From positions 16,386-80,385 of the forward strand of contig JABXKS010000120.1 in the NCBI GenBank assembly GCA_013619125.1: a stretch of 64,000 nucleotides of DNA, given 5' to 3'. The position numbers were made by a program, and so were the translations under genes. This document shows, in pieces, positions 30,022 through 38,019 of the stretch. The first letter of the stretch is position 1. Each line of letters begins with the position of its first letter. The notes under the pieces are model-generated. The model had not been told where the DNA came from. It saw only the letters and a list, made by a program, of their open reading frames with translations, and did not search any database. Source of the stretch: Clostridiales bacterium (GTDB lineage: Bacteria; Bacillota; Clostridia; Tissierellales; GPF-1).

Positions 30022-31809
30022 ATGAAGAAGAAATTGGTCATGATTGTAGTAACTGCTTTTGTACTATTTAATGCAAACCCAGTCCTGGCAACAGCGCAAT
30101 TGGTTCCAGAAATTGAATGGCAAAAAAGTTTGGGCGGTACGTCTAGTGAACTTGCTCAAAGTATTCAGCCGACAAAAGATGGCGGATATATTGTTGTTGG
30201 TTCTACATATTCAAATGATGGAGATGTATCGGACAATCATGGGAATGTGGATGCTTGGGTTGTGAAACTGGATGCCAAAGGTGAAATGGAATGGCAGAAA
30301 TGCCTGGGTGGTACTTCTTATGAACATGCCTACGGTATTCTAGAGACAAATGATGGTGGCTATATCGTTGCTGGCAAGACGGGATCACAAGATGGTGATG
30401 TATCGGACAATCATGGCGGATCAGATGCTTGGCTTGTAAAGCTGGATGCGACGGGCAAAATTATTTGGCAGAAATGCTTAGGCGGTTCTGGGGATGAAGA
30501 GGTTTTCGATATTCAGAAGACAGATGATGGTGGATATATACTTGTTGGTTCTACATATTCAGTTGATGGAGATGTGGTGGGTTGTCGTGGAGATGGATCG
30601 GGCAATTATGGCGAATCGGATGCTTGGGTAGTAAAACTGAAAGAAAACGGTGATATTGATTGGCAAAAATGCCTAGGTGGTAGTGCTTATGATGTTGCCC
30701 ATAGTATTCAGCTGACGAAGGATGGCGGCTATATAATTGCTGGCGTAACGTCTTCACAAGATGGCGATGTATCGGATCCTATTGGCGGATTGGATGCTTG
30801 GATTGTAAAACTGAAGGAAAACGGTGAAATTGAATGGGAGAAATGTCTAGGTGGTACTTTTCATGAACATGCCTACAATATTCAGCTGACAGATGATGGT
30901 GGATATGTGTTTGTTGGCTTTACATGGTCAAGTGATGGAGATGTATCGGGCCATCGTCGCACCTATGATGTCTGGGTTGTAAAACTGAAGGAAAACGGTG
31001 ACATTGATTGGCAGAAATGCCTAGGTGGCACGAATCATGATCAAGCCTACAGTATTCAACTGACAAATGACGGCGGATATATAGTTGCTGGCGGAACGCA
31101 ATCACAAGATGGCGATGTATCAGGCCATCATAGATATGAAGATATTTGGGTTGTAAAACTGGATGAGAAGGGTGAAATCAATTGGCAGAAAAGCCTGGGT
31201 GGTACCGAAAATGATAATGCCTACAGTATTCAGCAGACCGATGATGGTGGATATGTGGTTGCTGGTCATGTTTATTCACAAGATGGCGACGTATTGAGCA
31301 ATCATGGTAGCTGGGATGTTTGGATCGTAAAGTTTGAGGGGAATGGTGATGAAGCACCTGCGTCGAATGGAGATGCATCGATGAATCGACCCAGAGCGAT
31401 CATTCGCGAGCGGACCTTTGCCGGTCAAACACTTGCAACTTTTCGAAATGATGGGTTTGGGTTACTGAAGGTTATTGATCCGCTAACGAAAGCCATTGAT
31501 TTTCGCGCACCCCTACGGTCTGAAGAAAAGGATGTACGGTTGAGAATTCCTTATGCGGATATACAAATGAAAGTCGCAGTTGGGGCGAAAAATCTTTTGA
31601 TCGAGCATCGAGGACAAGAGATTCAAATTTCCATGAGTACCTTTGAGTGTGAGGAGCTTCTTTTTGGGATGCCTTCTCACGACGAAGCCATGATTGAAAT
31701 TCATTTGATTGAGGAAGAGGATGGATCTCTTGAAAAAGTGATCCAGTTGATTGTTGTCGAACAAGTGGATGAGAAGACAAAACTTGTGCACCGAATGAAT
31801 ATTCAATAA
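30022..31809 (+). CDS. Secreted seven-repeat (predicted beta-propeller) protein, paralogue 1
   Basis: 595 aa. A signal peptide (MKKKLVMIVVTAFVLF..., predicted cut after VLA) is followed by seven tandem repeats of about 58 residues, each with the pattern WQKCLGGT..., DGGYIVAG.T.S.DGDVS and DAWVVKLD..G. Seven such units suggest a seven-bladed propeller. Repeat 3 carries an eight-residue insertion. Residues about 455-595 form a non-repeated domain (GQTLATFR, DVRLRIPYADIQ, GAKNLLIEHRGQEI) shared with the protein at 34610. No lipobox, LPxTG or S-layer motif, so it is probably released. The start at 30022 follows GGGGGAG; an ATG at 30007 overlaps that ribosome site. Function unknown. Confidence 0.8.
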   Translation: MKKKLVMIVVTAFVLFNANPVLATAQLVPEIEWQKSLGGTSSELAQSIQPTKDGGYIVVGSTYSNDGDVSDNHGNVDAWVVKLDAKGEMEWQKCLGGTSYEHAYGILETNDGGYIVAGKTGSQDGDVSDNHGGSDAWLVKLDATGKIIWQKCLGGSGDEEVFDIQKTDDGGYILVGSTYSVDGDVVGCRGDGSGNYGESDAWVVKLKENGDIDWQKCLGGSAYDVAHSIQLTKDGGYIIAGVTSSQDGDVSDPIGGLDAWIVKLKENGEIEWEKCLGGTFHEHAYNIQLTDDGGYVFVGFTWSSDGDVSGHRRTYDVWVVKLKENGDIDWQKCLGGTNHDQAYSIQLTNDGGYIVAGGTQSQDGDVSGHHRYEDIWVVKLDEKGEINWQKSLGGTENDNAYSIQQTDDGGYVVAGHVYSQDGDVLSNHGSWDVWIVKFEGNGDEAPASNGDASMNRPRAIIRERTFAGQTLATFRNDGFGLLKVIDPLTKAIDFRAPLRSEEKDVRLRIPYADIQMKVAVGAKNLLIEHRGQEIQISMSTFECEELLFGMPSHDEAMIEIHLIEEEDGSLEKVIQLIVVEQVDEKTKLVHRMNIQ

Positions 31810-31830
31810 GGTGTATTTGAAAATCAGAAG

Positions 31831-31881
31831 AATGAGCCTAGCAGACCTGAATGAAATTAGGTTTGTGGGCTCATTTTTTTG
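31831..31881 (+). terminator. Terminator of the first propeller gene
   Basis: AATGAGCC/GGCTCATT with an inner AGACCT/AGGTTT pairing, then seven T. The remaining bases to 32044 hold only a possible -10 TATAAT at 31939. Confidence 0.85.
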
Positions 31882-32044
31882 CGATGACCCTACAACTCTT
31901 TGAAGTCGCTTATTGTGCTAGGGCATTGCCTATGATAATATAATTCAGTGAAATGCATGGTTAATTCTTATGTTAACGGTTTGAGAAATATGGAATTTAT
32001 TAGGGTTTACGTTATAGCAATAATAAAGTTGTTGAGGAGAGGTT

Positions 32045-33385
32045 ATGGAAGGATTAAGTAAGAAATATGGATTGCCTACGGCGATTGCCATGGTGGTTGG
32101 CATCGTCATTGGTTCAGGCGTATTTTTCAAAGCGGATGATGTTCTGGTGCTTACGGGCGGCAATGTGTTATTGGCCTTGGTTGCGTGGGGGCTTGGCGCC
32201 TTTTCCATGATCTTTGGCGCATTGTGCTTTGCAGAGTTCGCGGGACGAATTGAGAGATCCAACGGGATTGTGGATTATATGGAGATTGCTTATGGCAATC
32301 GCATGGGGTACTTGATCGGCTGGTTTAATTGTGTGCTGTATTCTTCAGCATTGTGTGCGATTCTGGCATGGGTAAGTTCTCTTTATACCATGATACTTTT
32401 GGGCAGCGACAATCCCTCAAATTCAATTGCGACTTGGGTACTTGCGGTGGTGTACATGGTGCTGATCTATACCATGAACTATGTAGCACCCATACTGGCA
32501 GGAAAGTTTCAGGTCACGACAACGGTCATTAAGTTGATTCCACTGACTTTGATTGCAGTGCTGGGTGTTGTGAGTGGAATGATCAATGGCGTTTTAGTTG
32601 AAAATATGAGTGCGGCGGCTTCGGGGATCACAAAGTCCGGTGGCACATTGGCATCGGCGGTTGTTGCGACCGCTTTCGCGTATGAAGGCTGGATTTTGGC
32701 GATTACGGTAAATAGTGAAATTAAGGATTCTAAGAAGAATCTGCCTAAGGCCTTGGTGTTGGGAACGCTCACTGTCTTTGTCGTCTATGTGATCTACTTC
32801 TTAGGGATCACCAGCGCATTGCCGACTGATGTCATCTTGGCGCAAGGCGATCAAGCCGTTAGTATGGTGGCGAATAATATGTTTGGCACGATCGGCGGAA
32901 GTATTCTGACTGCATTTGTTGTAATCTCCTGCCTGGGAACCTTAAATGGTCTGGCGTTGACGAATTCGAGAATCCCATATTCTTTGGCGATTCGAAATCA
33001 GGGTCCTGCACCTGCATTTTTTTCTAAAGTCGATCCGAAGACGAATATGCCAAGACATTCAGCGATTGGCGCTTTTGTCATTTCGATGATTTATTTGGCT
33101 CTTTGGTATGGAAGTTTGAATAATGTATTCGGTCGTTATATCGGTTTGGATGAAATTCCAATTGTTATGATTTATGGTTTCTACATCCTTTTGTATGTTT
33201 GGTATATTCAAAATTTCAAGGACTTGAACGTGTTTAACCGATATGTAAAACCGATTTGCGCCATTTTGGGTGCTCTGGTCATTGTAGTCGGGGGCATTCA
33301 AAACCCGAATGTCGGGATCTACATGTTGATTTCCCTTGTGTTGATTTTGAGCGGTCTTTTCTTCTACCGCAAGGAACCGGCTTGA
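32045..33385 (+). CDS. APC-superfamily amino acid permease
   Basis: 446 aa with about 12 transmembrane segments. The first helix has the unwound APC motif GIVIGSGVFFKADDVL, and helix 6 the AFAYEGWILAI segment that corresponds to the substrate-binding unwound stretch. Sequence style fits the LAT/SteT-like exchangers and related serine/threonine permeases; the substrate is not certain. GAGGAGAGG precedes the ATG. It stands between the two propeller genes with its own terminator behind. Confidence 0.88.
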   Translation: MEGLSKKYGLPTAIAMVVGIVIGSGVFFKADDVLVLTGGNVLLALVAWGLGAFSMIFGALCFAEFAGRIERSNGIVDYMEIAYGNRMGYLIGWFNCVLYSSALCAILAWVSSLYTMILLGSDNPSNSIATWVLAVVYMVLIYTMNYVAPILAGKFQVTTTVIKLIPLTLIAVLGVVSGMINGVLVENMSAAASGITKSGGTLASAVVATAFAYEGWILAITVNSEIKDSKKNLPKALVLGTLTVFVVYVIYFLGITSALPTDVILAQGDQAVSMVANNMFGTIGGSILTAFVVISCLGTLNGLALTNSRIPYSLAIRNQGPAPAFFSKVDPKTNMPRHSAIGAFVISMIYLALWYGSLNNVFGRYIGLDEIPIVMIYGFYILLYVWYIQNFKDLNVFNRYVKPICAILGALVIVVGGIQNPNVGIYMLISLVLILSGLFFYRKEPA

Positions 33386-33416
33386 TTATCAAATGTAACG
33401 TTTAAAGTTAAATCGG

Positions 33417-33462
33417 AACCTCTATGGAATGGGTGAAACTAAACTCCGTAGAGGTTTTTTTG
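33417..33462 (+). terminator. Terminator of the amino acid permease
   Basis: AACCTCTATGGA/TCCGTAGAGGTT stem with a 16-base loop and seven T. Confidence 0.88.
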
Positions 33463-33537
33463 CATATAAAAACTTGCATGGTCATTTCGAAATGTGATAT
33501 GGTGTATCATACTTTATGGAATGGACGTGATAAAGAT

Positions 33538-34209
33538 ATGGCTAAAATAGTGAAAATAAAGAAACCGAAACTAACGCCGTGTTTGGCAGTTTGTATCGAT
33601 GCAAAAAGTGAGCTGCGAGCGAGTGTGGAGAGGGAAGACGATGTAATCAACCTTCATTTCAAACAGCAAAATTTGGAGAATGAAGTGTTTGACAATCTTT
33701 ATTTTGAGAATGTTTGTTTTGATAATTGCTCATTTTCTGAGGTAGTATTGGAGCGATGTTCATTCAGCAACGTGGTGTTTGACTCCTGCGCCTTTCCCAA
33801 TTGCGATTTCTCCCGTAGTTGGTTTAGTCAGTGTGAATTCAAAAGTTCTCAATTGGTAGGTTCCAATTTTGCAGAATGCAAGTTCATTGATTTTACGATC
33901 GAAAAGAGTGCGTTGCGCTATGCGAACTTTACCAGTGCGCAGTTTGATAAGTGTGCGATTCTCGATTCGGATCTATCGGACGCTTTTTTTGCCGGTTGTT
34001 CGTTAAAGTTTTTTGAGACGAGGGACTCGCAGTTCGTTCGAACCGAGTTTTTTAGAACGCCCTTAAAGAATGTAGATTTTTCTGCCTGTGATTTGGAAGG
34101 AATTTGTGTATCGGAGCATGCAGAAGAATTGAAGGGTGTAATTGTGAACGTCTATCAAGCTGTTGAGCTGTCTAAATTATTGGGATTACAGATCAAAGAA
34201 GATGAGTAA
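33538..34209 (+). CDS. Pentapeptide-repeat protein of the Qnr/McbG type
   Basis: 223 aa. After a short N-terminal stretch, residues about 50-190 consist of pentapeptide units with Phe or Leu every fifth residue (FDNCS FSEVV LERCS FSNVV FDSCA FPNCD), which fold as a right-handed quadrilateral beta-helix that mimics DNA. The last 25 residues (GVIVNVYQAVELSKLLGLQI) resemble the C-terminal dimerisation helix of Qnr proteins (about 215 aa), which shield DNA gyrase from quinolones. Start at 33538 is chosen as the first ATG giving a Qnr-like length; the ribosome site is weak. Fluoroquinolone protection is inferred and would be intrinsic, not plasmid-borne. Confidence 0.8.
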   Translation: MAKIVKIKKPKLTPCLAVCIDAKSELRASVEREDDVINLHFKQQNLENEVFDNLYFENVCFDNCSFSEVVLERCSFSNVVFDSCAFPNCDFSRSWFSQCEFKSSQLVGSNFAECKFIDFTIEKSALRYANFTSAQFDKCAILDSDLSDAFFAGCSLKFFETRDSQFVRTEFFRTPLKNVDFSACDLEGICVSEHAEELKGVIVNVYQAVELSKLLGLQIKEDE

Positions 34210-34282
34210 AGAATAGACTACGTTGTGGTTTGCTATTCCATCGAGAAGGTCAGAGGAAATGAAATAAAATAGTATATATATG

Positions 34283-34333
34283 AAAACAACCCCTGTATGT
34301 CTGAGTCAAATCAGATCTGCAGGGGTTGTTTTC
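34283..34333 (+). terminator. Terminator of the pentapeptide gene
   Basis: AAAACAACCCCTG/CAGGGGTTGTTTT, 13 pairs enclosing 24 bases with a smaller hairpin, then TTTTC. Confidence 0.85.
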
Positions 34334-34483
34334 TCGTGTTGCCGGTGTCGTTGGAAGGCTGTGTGTTGTGAAGCGATTCGGTTTTGTAGGGAAGAAAATC
34401 TGTTTTTATTTAAGCTTGAGTTGAATGAATATTCGGATTGTAAGGCTTGTTGGGGTTGTAATGAAAAGAAAATAAAGGTATAG
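34334..34483 (+). pseudogene. Possible remnant of a flavodoxin-fold oxidoreductase gene
   Basis: This frame, ending at a TAG at 34481, encodes a segment with FLFKLELNEYSDCKACWGC, which looks like the beta-strand, loop and Cys pair (CxxC) of NADPH-dependent FMN reductase or iron-sulfur flavoproteins. It has no start, no ribosome site and no neighbour domain, so if real it is a decayed piece. The 400-base gap from 34210 to 34609 otherwise holds the terminator at 34283 and AT-rich DNA. Confidence 0.25.
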
Positions 34484-34540
34484 TTAATATGGAAATTAAT
34501 TACTTTTTTTAAATTATTTTCTAATTTCTAGTTTGAAGCA

Positions 34541-34570
34541 TTGAGGTGTACTGACGGAAAAGAATAGAAT
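34541..34570 (+). promoter_or_regulatory. Weak candidate promoter of the second propeller gene
   Basis: TTGAGG (34541-34546), 18 bases, TAGAAT (34565-34570). Confidence 0.35.
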
Positions 34571-34609
34571 ATGACATTTACTCCAACTTGAGAAAGGAGA
34601 ATTATCAAA

Positions 34610-36400
34610 TTGAAAAAGATGCTTATTTACGGATTCATTATTACTATACTCTTGTTTTCAGCAACCCCGGTACAGGCAGCTTCGCAAGATATTCCGGAGG
34701 TGGAATGGCAGAAATTCTTGGGTGGTCTTATGTCTGAACGGGCTTCTAACATTCAGCAGACCGTGGATGGCGGATATATCATAGCCGGTGAAACGAATTC
34801 TATTGATGGAGCTTTTTCAGGCAATCATGGTGGTGGTGACGTGTGGGTCGTGAAGTTGAGCACCTCCGGCAGTGTTGAATGGCAGACTTGCCTAGGTGGC
34901 TCTAAATATGAGGATGCGAATAGCATTCAGCAAACCAAGGATGGCGGATATATCGTCGCCGGTTATACCCAGTCAAAGGATGGCGATTTTTTAGTCGATG
35001 AGGGCGATTCCTCAGACAATGGAGTTTACTGTGATGCGTGGGCAGCGAAGTTAAGCACGTCCGGTAGTGTTGTATGGGCAAAGACCTTTGGTGGTTCAGC
35101 TGCTGATATCGCGAATGACATTCAGCAGAGAGCGGATGGTGGATATGTTTTTGTTGGTTATACAGAGTCCAACGATGGCGGTGATTCGGGCTATCATGCT
35201 AGAATGGATATGTGGATCGTGGCGCTGGACGAAGATGGCGAGATAGAAAAACAGAAATGCTTAGGTGGTTCTGCTAATGAACTTGCCTATAGCGTCCAAC
35301 CGACAGCGGATAAGGGATATATCGTTGCTGGTTTTACAGGTTCGAGTGATGGCGATGTTAAAGAGATGGCTGGAATCGTTGATGCTTGGGTTGTGAAACT
35401 TGATGCGGAATTGAATATAGCGTGGGAGAATACCCTGGGTGGTACTTCTGATGAGTATGCGGAGAGTGTTTTGCAAACCGAGGATGGCGGATATATCTTG
35501 GCCGGTTATACCGACTCAAAGGATGGCGATATTTTAGTTAAGGATGTCGATGAATCGGGCAATCATGGCAAGCGTGACGCATGGGTTGTGAAGCTGGGAG
35601 TGAACGGCAGCATGGAGTGGCAAAATTGTTTGGGCGGTTCTTCGGAAGATAGCGTATCTGACATTCAGCTGACATCGGATGGTGGATATATGGTTTCCGG
35701 TACTTCGAGTTCTACGGATGGCGATGTTGTTGGCAATCATGGTGGCGTTGATGCGTGGGTTGTGAAGCTGCAAGCAGACGGTAAACTAGAATGGCAGAAG
35801 TGTATTGGGAGTGTTGAATATGACTTCTGTTACGGTGGTAGCTTGACAAAGGAAAATGGATATATCATGGTTGGTGAAAGTGAATACGGTGCTGGCGATG
35901 TACCGTTCGAATTAAGTTATGGAAATATATGGGTGGTAAAGCTCAGCGGTGTCGAGGAAGTCAGAGAATCTACAGGACGACCAATATCTATGATTGTAGA
36001 ACGCTCATTCGGAGGCCAAACGCTGGCGACTTTCCGAGACAATTGCTTTGGAGTGTTTAAAGCAGTCGAGCTGGAATCGGGGAGAGTTGATTACCGGGCA
36101 TTGTTGAAATCTGATGAAATGGATCTGCGGTTGAGAATTCCATTTGAGGACATCATGAGAAAACAGGGTGCTGGGGCTAACAATCTGTTGATTGAATATC
36201 GGGGACAAGAGATTAAAATCCCGATGAGCCTCTTCTATTGTGAGAGTCTTCTTGCGGAGATGCCTTGCCAAGACGATGCCACGATTGAAATTCATTTGAC
36301 AGTGGATGAAGATGGAGTTGTGAATCAGAAAATCCAATTGTTTGTTGTTGAACAAATCGATGAGATCTCACGGGTGGTGCGTCGCGCAACAGTACAATAA
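34610..36400 (+). CDS. Secreted seven-repeat (predicted beta-propeller) protein, paralogue 2
   Basis: 596 aa, same plan as the protein at 30022: signal peptide (cut predicted after PVQA), seven repeats of 58-65 residues built on VEWQ..LGG..., DGGYI.AG.T.S.DGD and DAWVVKL, then the shared C-terminal domain from about residue 455 (GQTLATFR, DLRLRIPFEDIM, GANNLLIEYRGQEI). Repeats 2 and 5 carry insertions after SKDGD (FLVDEGDSS, ILVKDVDES). The repeats are more diverged from each other than in paralogue 1, and repeat 7 is degenerate. The start is TTG with AAAGGAGA about ten bases ahead; ATG at 34619 is an alternative. Function unknown. Confidence 0.8.
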   Translation: MKKMLIYGFIITILLFSATPVQAASQDIPEVEWQKFLGGLMSERASNIQQTVDGGYIIAGETNSIDGAFSGNHGGGDVWVVKLSTSGSVEWQTCLGGSKYEDANSIQQTKDGGYIVAGYTQSKDGDFLVDEGDSSDNGVYCDAWAAKLSTSGSVVWAKTFGGSAADIANDIQQRADGGYVFVGYTESNDGGDSGYHARMDMWIVALDEDGEIEKQKCLGGSANELAYSVQPTADKGYIVAGFTGSSDGDVKEMAGIVDAWVVKLDAELNIAWENTLGGTSDEYAESVLQTEDGGYILAGYTDSKDGDILVKDVDESGNHGKRDAWVVKLGVNGSMEWQNCLGGSSEDSVSDIQLTSDGGYMVSGTSSSTDGDVVGNHGGVDAWVVKLQADGKLEWQKCIGSVEYDFCYGGSLTKENGYIMVGESEYGAGDVPFELSYGNIWVVKLSGVEEVRESTGRPISMIVERSFGGQTLATFRDNCFGVFKAVELESGRVDYRALLKSDEMDLRLRIPFEDIMRKQGAGANNLLIEYRGQEIKIPMSLFYCESLLAEMPCQDDATIEIHLTVDEDGVVNQKIQLFVVEQIDEISRVVRRATVQ

Positions 36401-36435
36401 CTGACTAGTTATTCGAGTAGTTTGATAAAACCAAG

Positions 36436-36474
36436 AAACGCCTGCAAATTCGATTTCGAATTTGCAGGCGTTTT
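36436..36474. terminator. Bidirectional terminator between propeller 2 and lysE
   Basis: An 18-base-pair perfect stem starting AAACGCCTGCAAATTCGA with a two-base centre, flanked by T on the plus strand and serving both convergent genes. Confidence 0.9.
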
Positions 36475-36477
36475 CTA

Positions 36478-37113
36478 TCAAATGATTTCATTTATTTTGT
36501 CGGCGGTTCTTATTTTGTTGAGGGTTCTCATTCCAAACCCGACCAAGAGAACGCCTACGGCGCCATTGAAGGATTTCAGTATAATCGGTGAGATGATTAC
36601 CGAGAGTGTGTTGCCAAGAACACTGACGGCGCTGAGGAAGACTAGGGTGGAAAGCACAGCTCCTGTGCCAAATTTAATCATATCGATTTGACCAAGGTTT
36701 TCTTCTGCGAGCTTGGCTGAAAATACGCCAGCCCAGAAGAGGATGGTCAATGGGTTTGACAGGGTCAAGAGCATGGTATGCTGGAATATGTTTCCTGGAT
36801 CACCGGCTGCCAGGCTGAAGCTTGGAAGAAAAGAGATGTCGAAGGCGCCCAGGAGAGTGCTGAGTCCGAACACCATGACGATGATCCCGCCAAAGAGCTG
36901 AATGAAGTGTTGAATCTTGGGGTTTGCTTTGAGTAGTGTGCCCAGACCAAGAATGGCTGCCGCAATAAAGAGGGCGTCAACTAGAGTGACACCGAGTACG
37001 CCGAGAAGGGCTGGTTTTAGCCCTGTGGAAATGGCCGTTTGAAAGATGAATAGACAGACCGGACCCACTGCAAATTGCAGGAGGAGGCCGAATTTGAATC
37101 CCTTGATCATCAT
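36478..37113 (-). CDS. LysE-family amino acid exporter
   Basis: 211 aa with about six hydrophobic segments. The N-terminus FGLLLQFAVGPVCLFIFQTA carries the conserved GPxxL-type motif of LysE/RhtB exporters, and the NPLTILFWAGVF segment the conserved Asn-Pro in the middle. The start at 37113 makes an ATGA overlap with the upstream lrp gene, so it is translated with it. Exported amino acid unknown; control by the adjacent Lrp-type sensor is likely. Confidence 0.87.
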   Translation of the reverse strand: MMIKGFKFGLLLQFAVGPVCLFIFQTAISTGLKPALLGVLGVTLVDALFIAAAILGLGTLLKANPKIQHFIQLFGGIIVMVFGLSTLLGAFDISFLPSFSLAAGDPGNIFQHTMLLTLSNPLTILFWAGVFSAKLAEENLGQIDMIKFGTGAVLSTLVFLSAVSVLGNTLSVIISPIILKSFNGAVGVLLVGFGMRTLNKIRTADKINEII

Positions 37114-37562
37114 GGCGCCGCAATCCTGTTAAGGTCTGACTTGATCGTTGAAAGATTGATCAGGGTATTGGTCTTCTGGACGCTGAAGATGCCTTTCAAT
37201 CGGTTGCTGATAAATTGTTCAAGCTCTTGGGTGTCGGTGAGAAGAACCTTTAAGAGATAATCATATTCGCCTGCAATATGATGGCATTCGAGGACCTCGG
37301 GGAAGGAGTTCATCGCTTCTCGAAATTGAGGGATGGAAGCACCGCCCTTGAGGGAGACGAAAACGAAGGCCATTAGATTTAGATTCATTTTCTTGTAGTT
37401 GAGCTTCAAGGTGAATTGTTCGATAATGCCGGCTTCTTCTAATTTTTTGATTCTTTCGGATACTGCTGGTGTTGATAAGCTGACGAGTTTTGAGATTTCC
37501 GAGACGGTGGCGCGACTGTTTTTATCGAGTGCATCGAGGATGGCAAGATCTGTATGATCCAT
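37110..37562 (-). CDS. Lrp/AsnC-family transcriptional regulator
   Basis: 150 aa: helix-turn-helix (DLAILDALDKNSRATVSEIS, STPAVSERIKKLEEAGII) followed by the RAM ligand domain with GEYDYLLKVLLTDTQELEQF. Such proteins sense amino acids and often control a linked exporter, as LysG-LysE analogues do. AAGGAGAC precedes the ATG at 37562. Head-to-head with the aromatic operon promoter about 215 bases away; it could in principle affect both sides. Confidence 0.92.
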   Translation of the reverse strand: MDHTDLAILDALDKNSRATVSEISKLVSLSTPAVSERIKKLEEAGIIEQFTLKLNYKKMNLNLMAFVFVSLKGGASIPQFREAMNSFPEVLECHHIAGEYDYLLKVLLTDTQELEQFISNRLKGIFSVQKTNTLINLSTIKSDLNRIAAP

Positions 37563-37592
37563 AATAGTCTCCTTTTCTCTGTATTTTAATCT

Positions 37593-37621
37593 ATTTTACA
37601 TGTATTCCTTTTAATTGTAAA
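37593..37621 (-). promoter_or_regulatory. Promoter of lrp-lysE
   Basis: On the minus strand TTTACA (37621-37616), 17 bases, TAAAAT (37598-37593). A TACATGTA palindrome lies at the -10 side. The AT-rich stretch from here to 37740 shows no gene. Confidence 0.55.
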
Positions 37622-37740
37622 TGGTTAAGCGTTAATTCGAAATAATAGTAAGTATATTTGAATTTAACCTTACTATAATACGTGGTTGACCGATTTTTAT
37701 TTCGTATTGTTATCCATTTAAAGGAGAATCGTGCGCAAGA

Positions 37741-37762
37741 AATCGTTTGCCAGAAAACGATT
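37741..37762. repeat. Inverted repeat upstream of the aromatic operon promoter
   Basis: AATCGTTT - six bases - AAACGATT, ending 12 bases before the -35 box. No T-run follows, so an operator is likelier than a terminator. Confidence 0.35.
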
Positions 37763-37774
37763 GTCATTTATCGG

Positions 37775-37803
37775 TTGACAATGCATTACGGAAGCTTTAC
37801 ACT
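37775..37803 (+). promoter_or_regulatory. Promoter of the aromatic amino acid operon
   Basis: TTGACA (37775-37780), 17 bases, TACACT (37798-37803). Transcription would start near 37810, so the leader ORF lies only about 20 bases into the message. Confidence 0.82.
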
Positions 37804-37829
37804 AATAAAAAATCCAATGAGGTGCAACT

Positions 37830-37994
37830 ATGAACCGATTGATTGAAGCAATCAAAGAGAATTGTACACAATTGAAGCAACAAGCAATTGCATATTTTAC
37901 ATTCTTTTTCCAAGGCTATTATTTTTATTATGGCGTTGGCTATTTTGCATTCAATTATATACGAACAAATCGAATCATAGGGGAACCGGCATAG
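37830..37994 (+). CDS. Phe/Tyr-rich attenuator leader peptide (54 aa)
   Basis: An ORF with GAGGTG seven bases before its ATG and a TAG stop at 37992-37994. It begins MNRLIEAIKENCTQLKQQ; residues 21-43 hold seven Phe and seven Tyr (for example AYFTFFFQGYYFYY at 21-34, then GYFAFNY at 37-43) and no Trp. The end is IRTNRIIGEPA. The stop lies 21 bases before a strong terminator and 82 bases before the DAHP synthase gene. This is the plan of a ribosome-mediated attenuator: slow translation of Phe/Tyr codons reports scarcity of the operon's end products. A membrane micropeptide is an alternative reading but fits the position less well. Confidence 0.85.
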   Translation: MNRLIEAIKENCTQLKQQAIAYFTFFFQGYYFYYGVGYFAFNYIRTNRIIGEPA

Positions 37995-38019
37995 GAAACG
38001 TTACTCACTACTAGCTGCG
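37986..38019 (+). promoter_or_regulatory. Candidate antiterminator pairing at the leader stop codon
   Basis: CCGGC-A-TAG (37986-37994, includes the leader stop codon) can pair with CTAGCTG-C-G (38011-38019) with one bulge on each side, about seven to eight pairs. This takes away the base of the terminator stem. A ribosome sitting on the stop codon would block it. The helix is modest, so this is a proposal only. Confidence 0.35.

Noticed and set aside
34280..34483. 67-codon frame as an intact gene
   Set aside because: Its first 18 codons lie in a perfect terminator hairpin and it has no ribosome site; only the later part may be a remnant.
37731..37778. GTG-started 15-codon frame with AAGGAG ahead, upstream of the aro promoter
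   Set aside because: Lies upstream of the recognised promoter, is rich in Lys/Arg, not aromatic residues, and no promoter in front of it is convincing.
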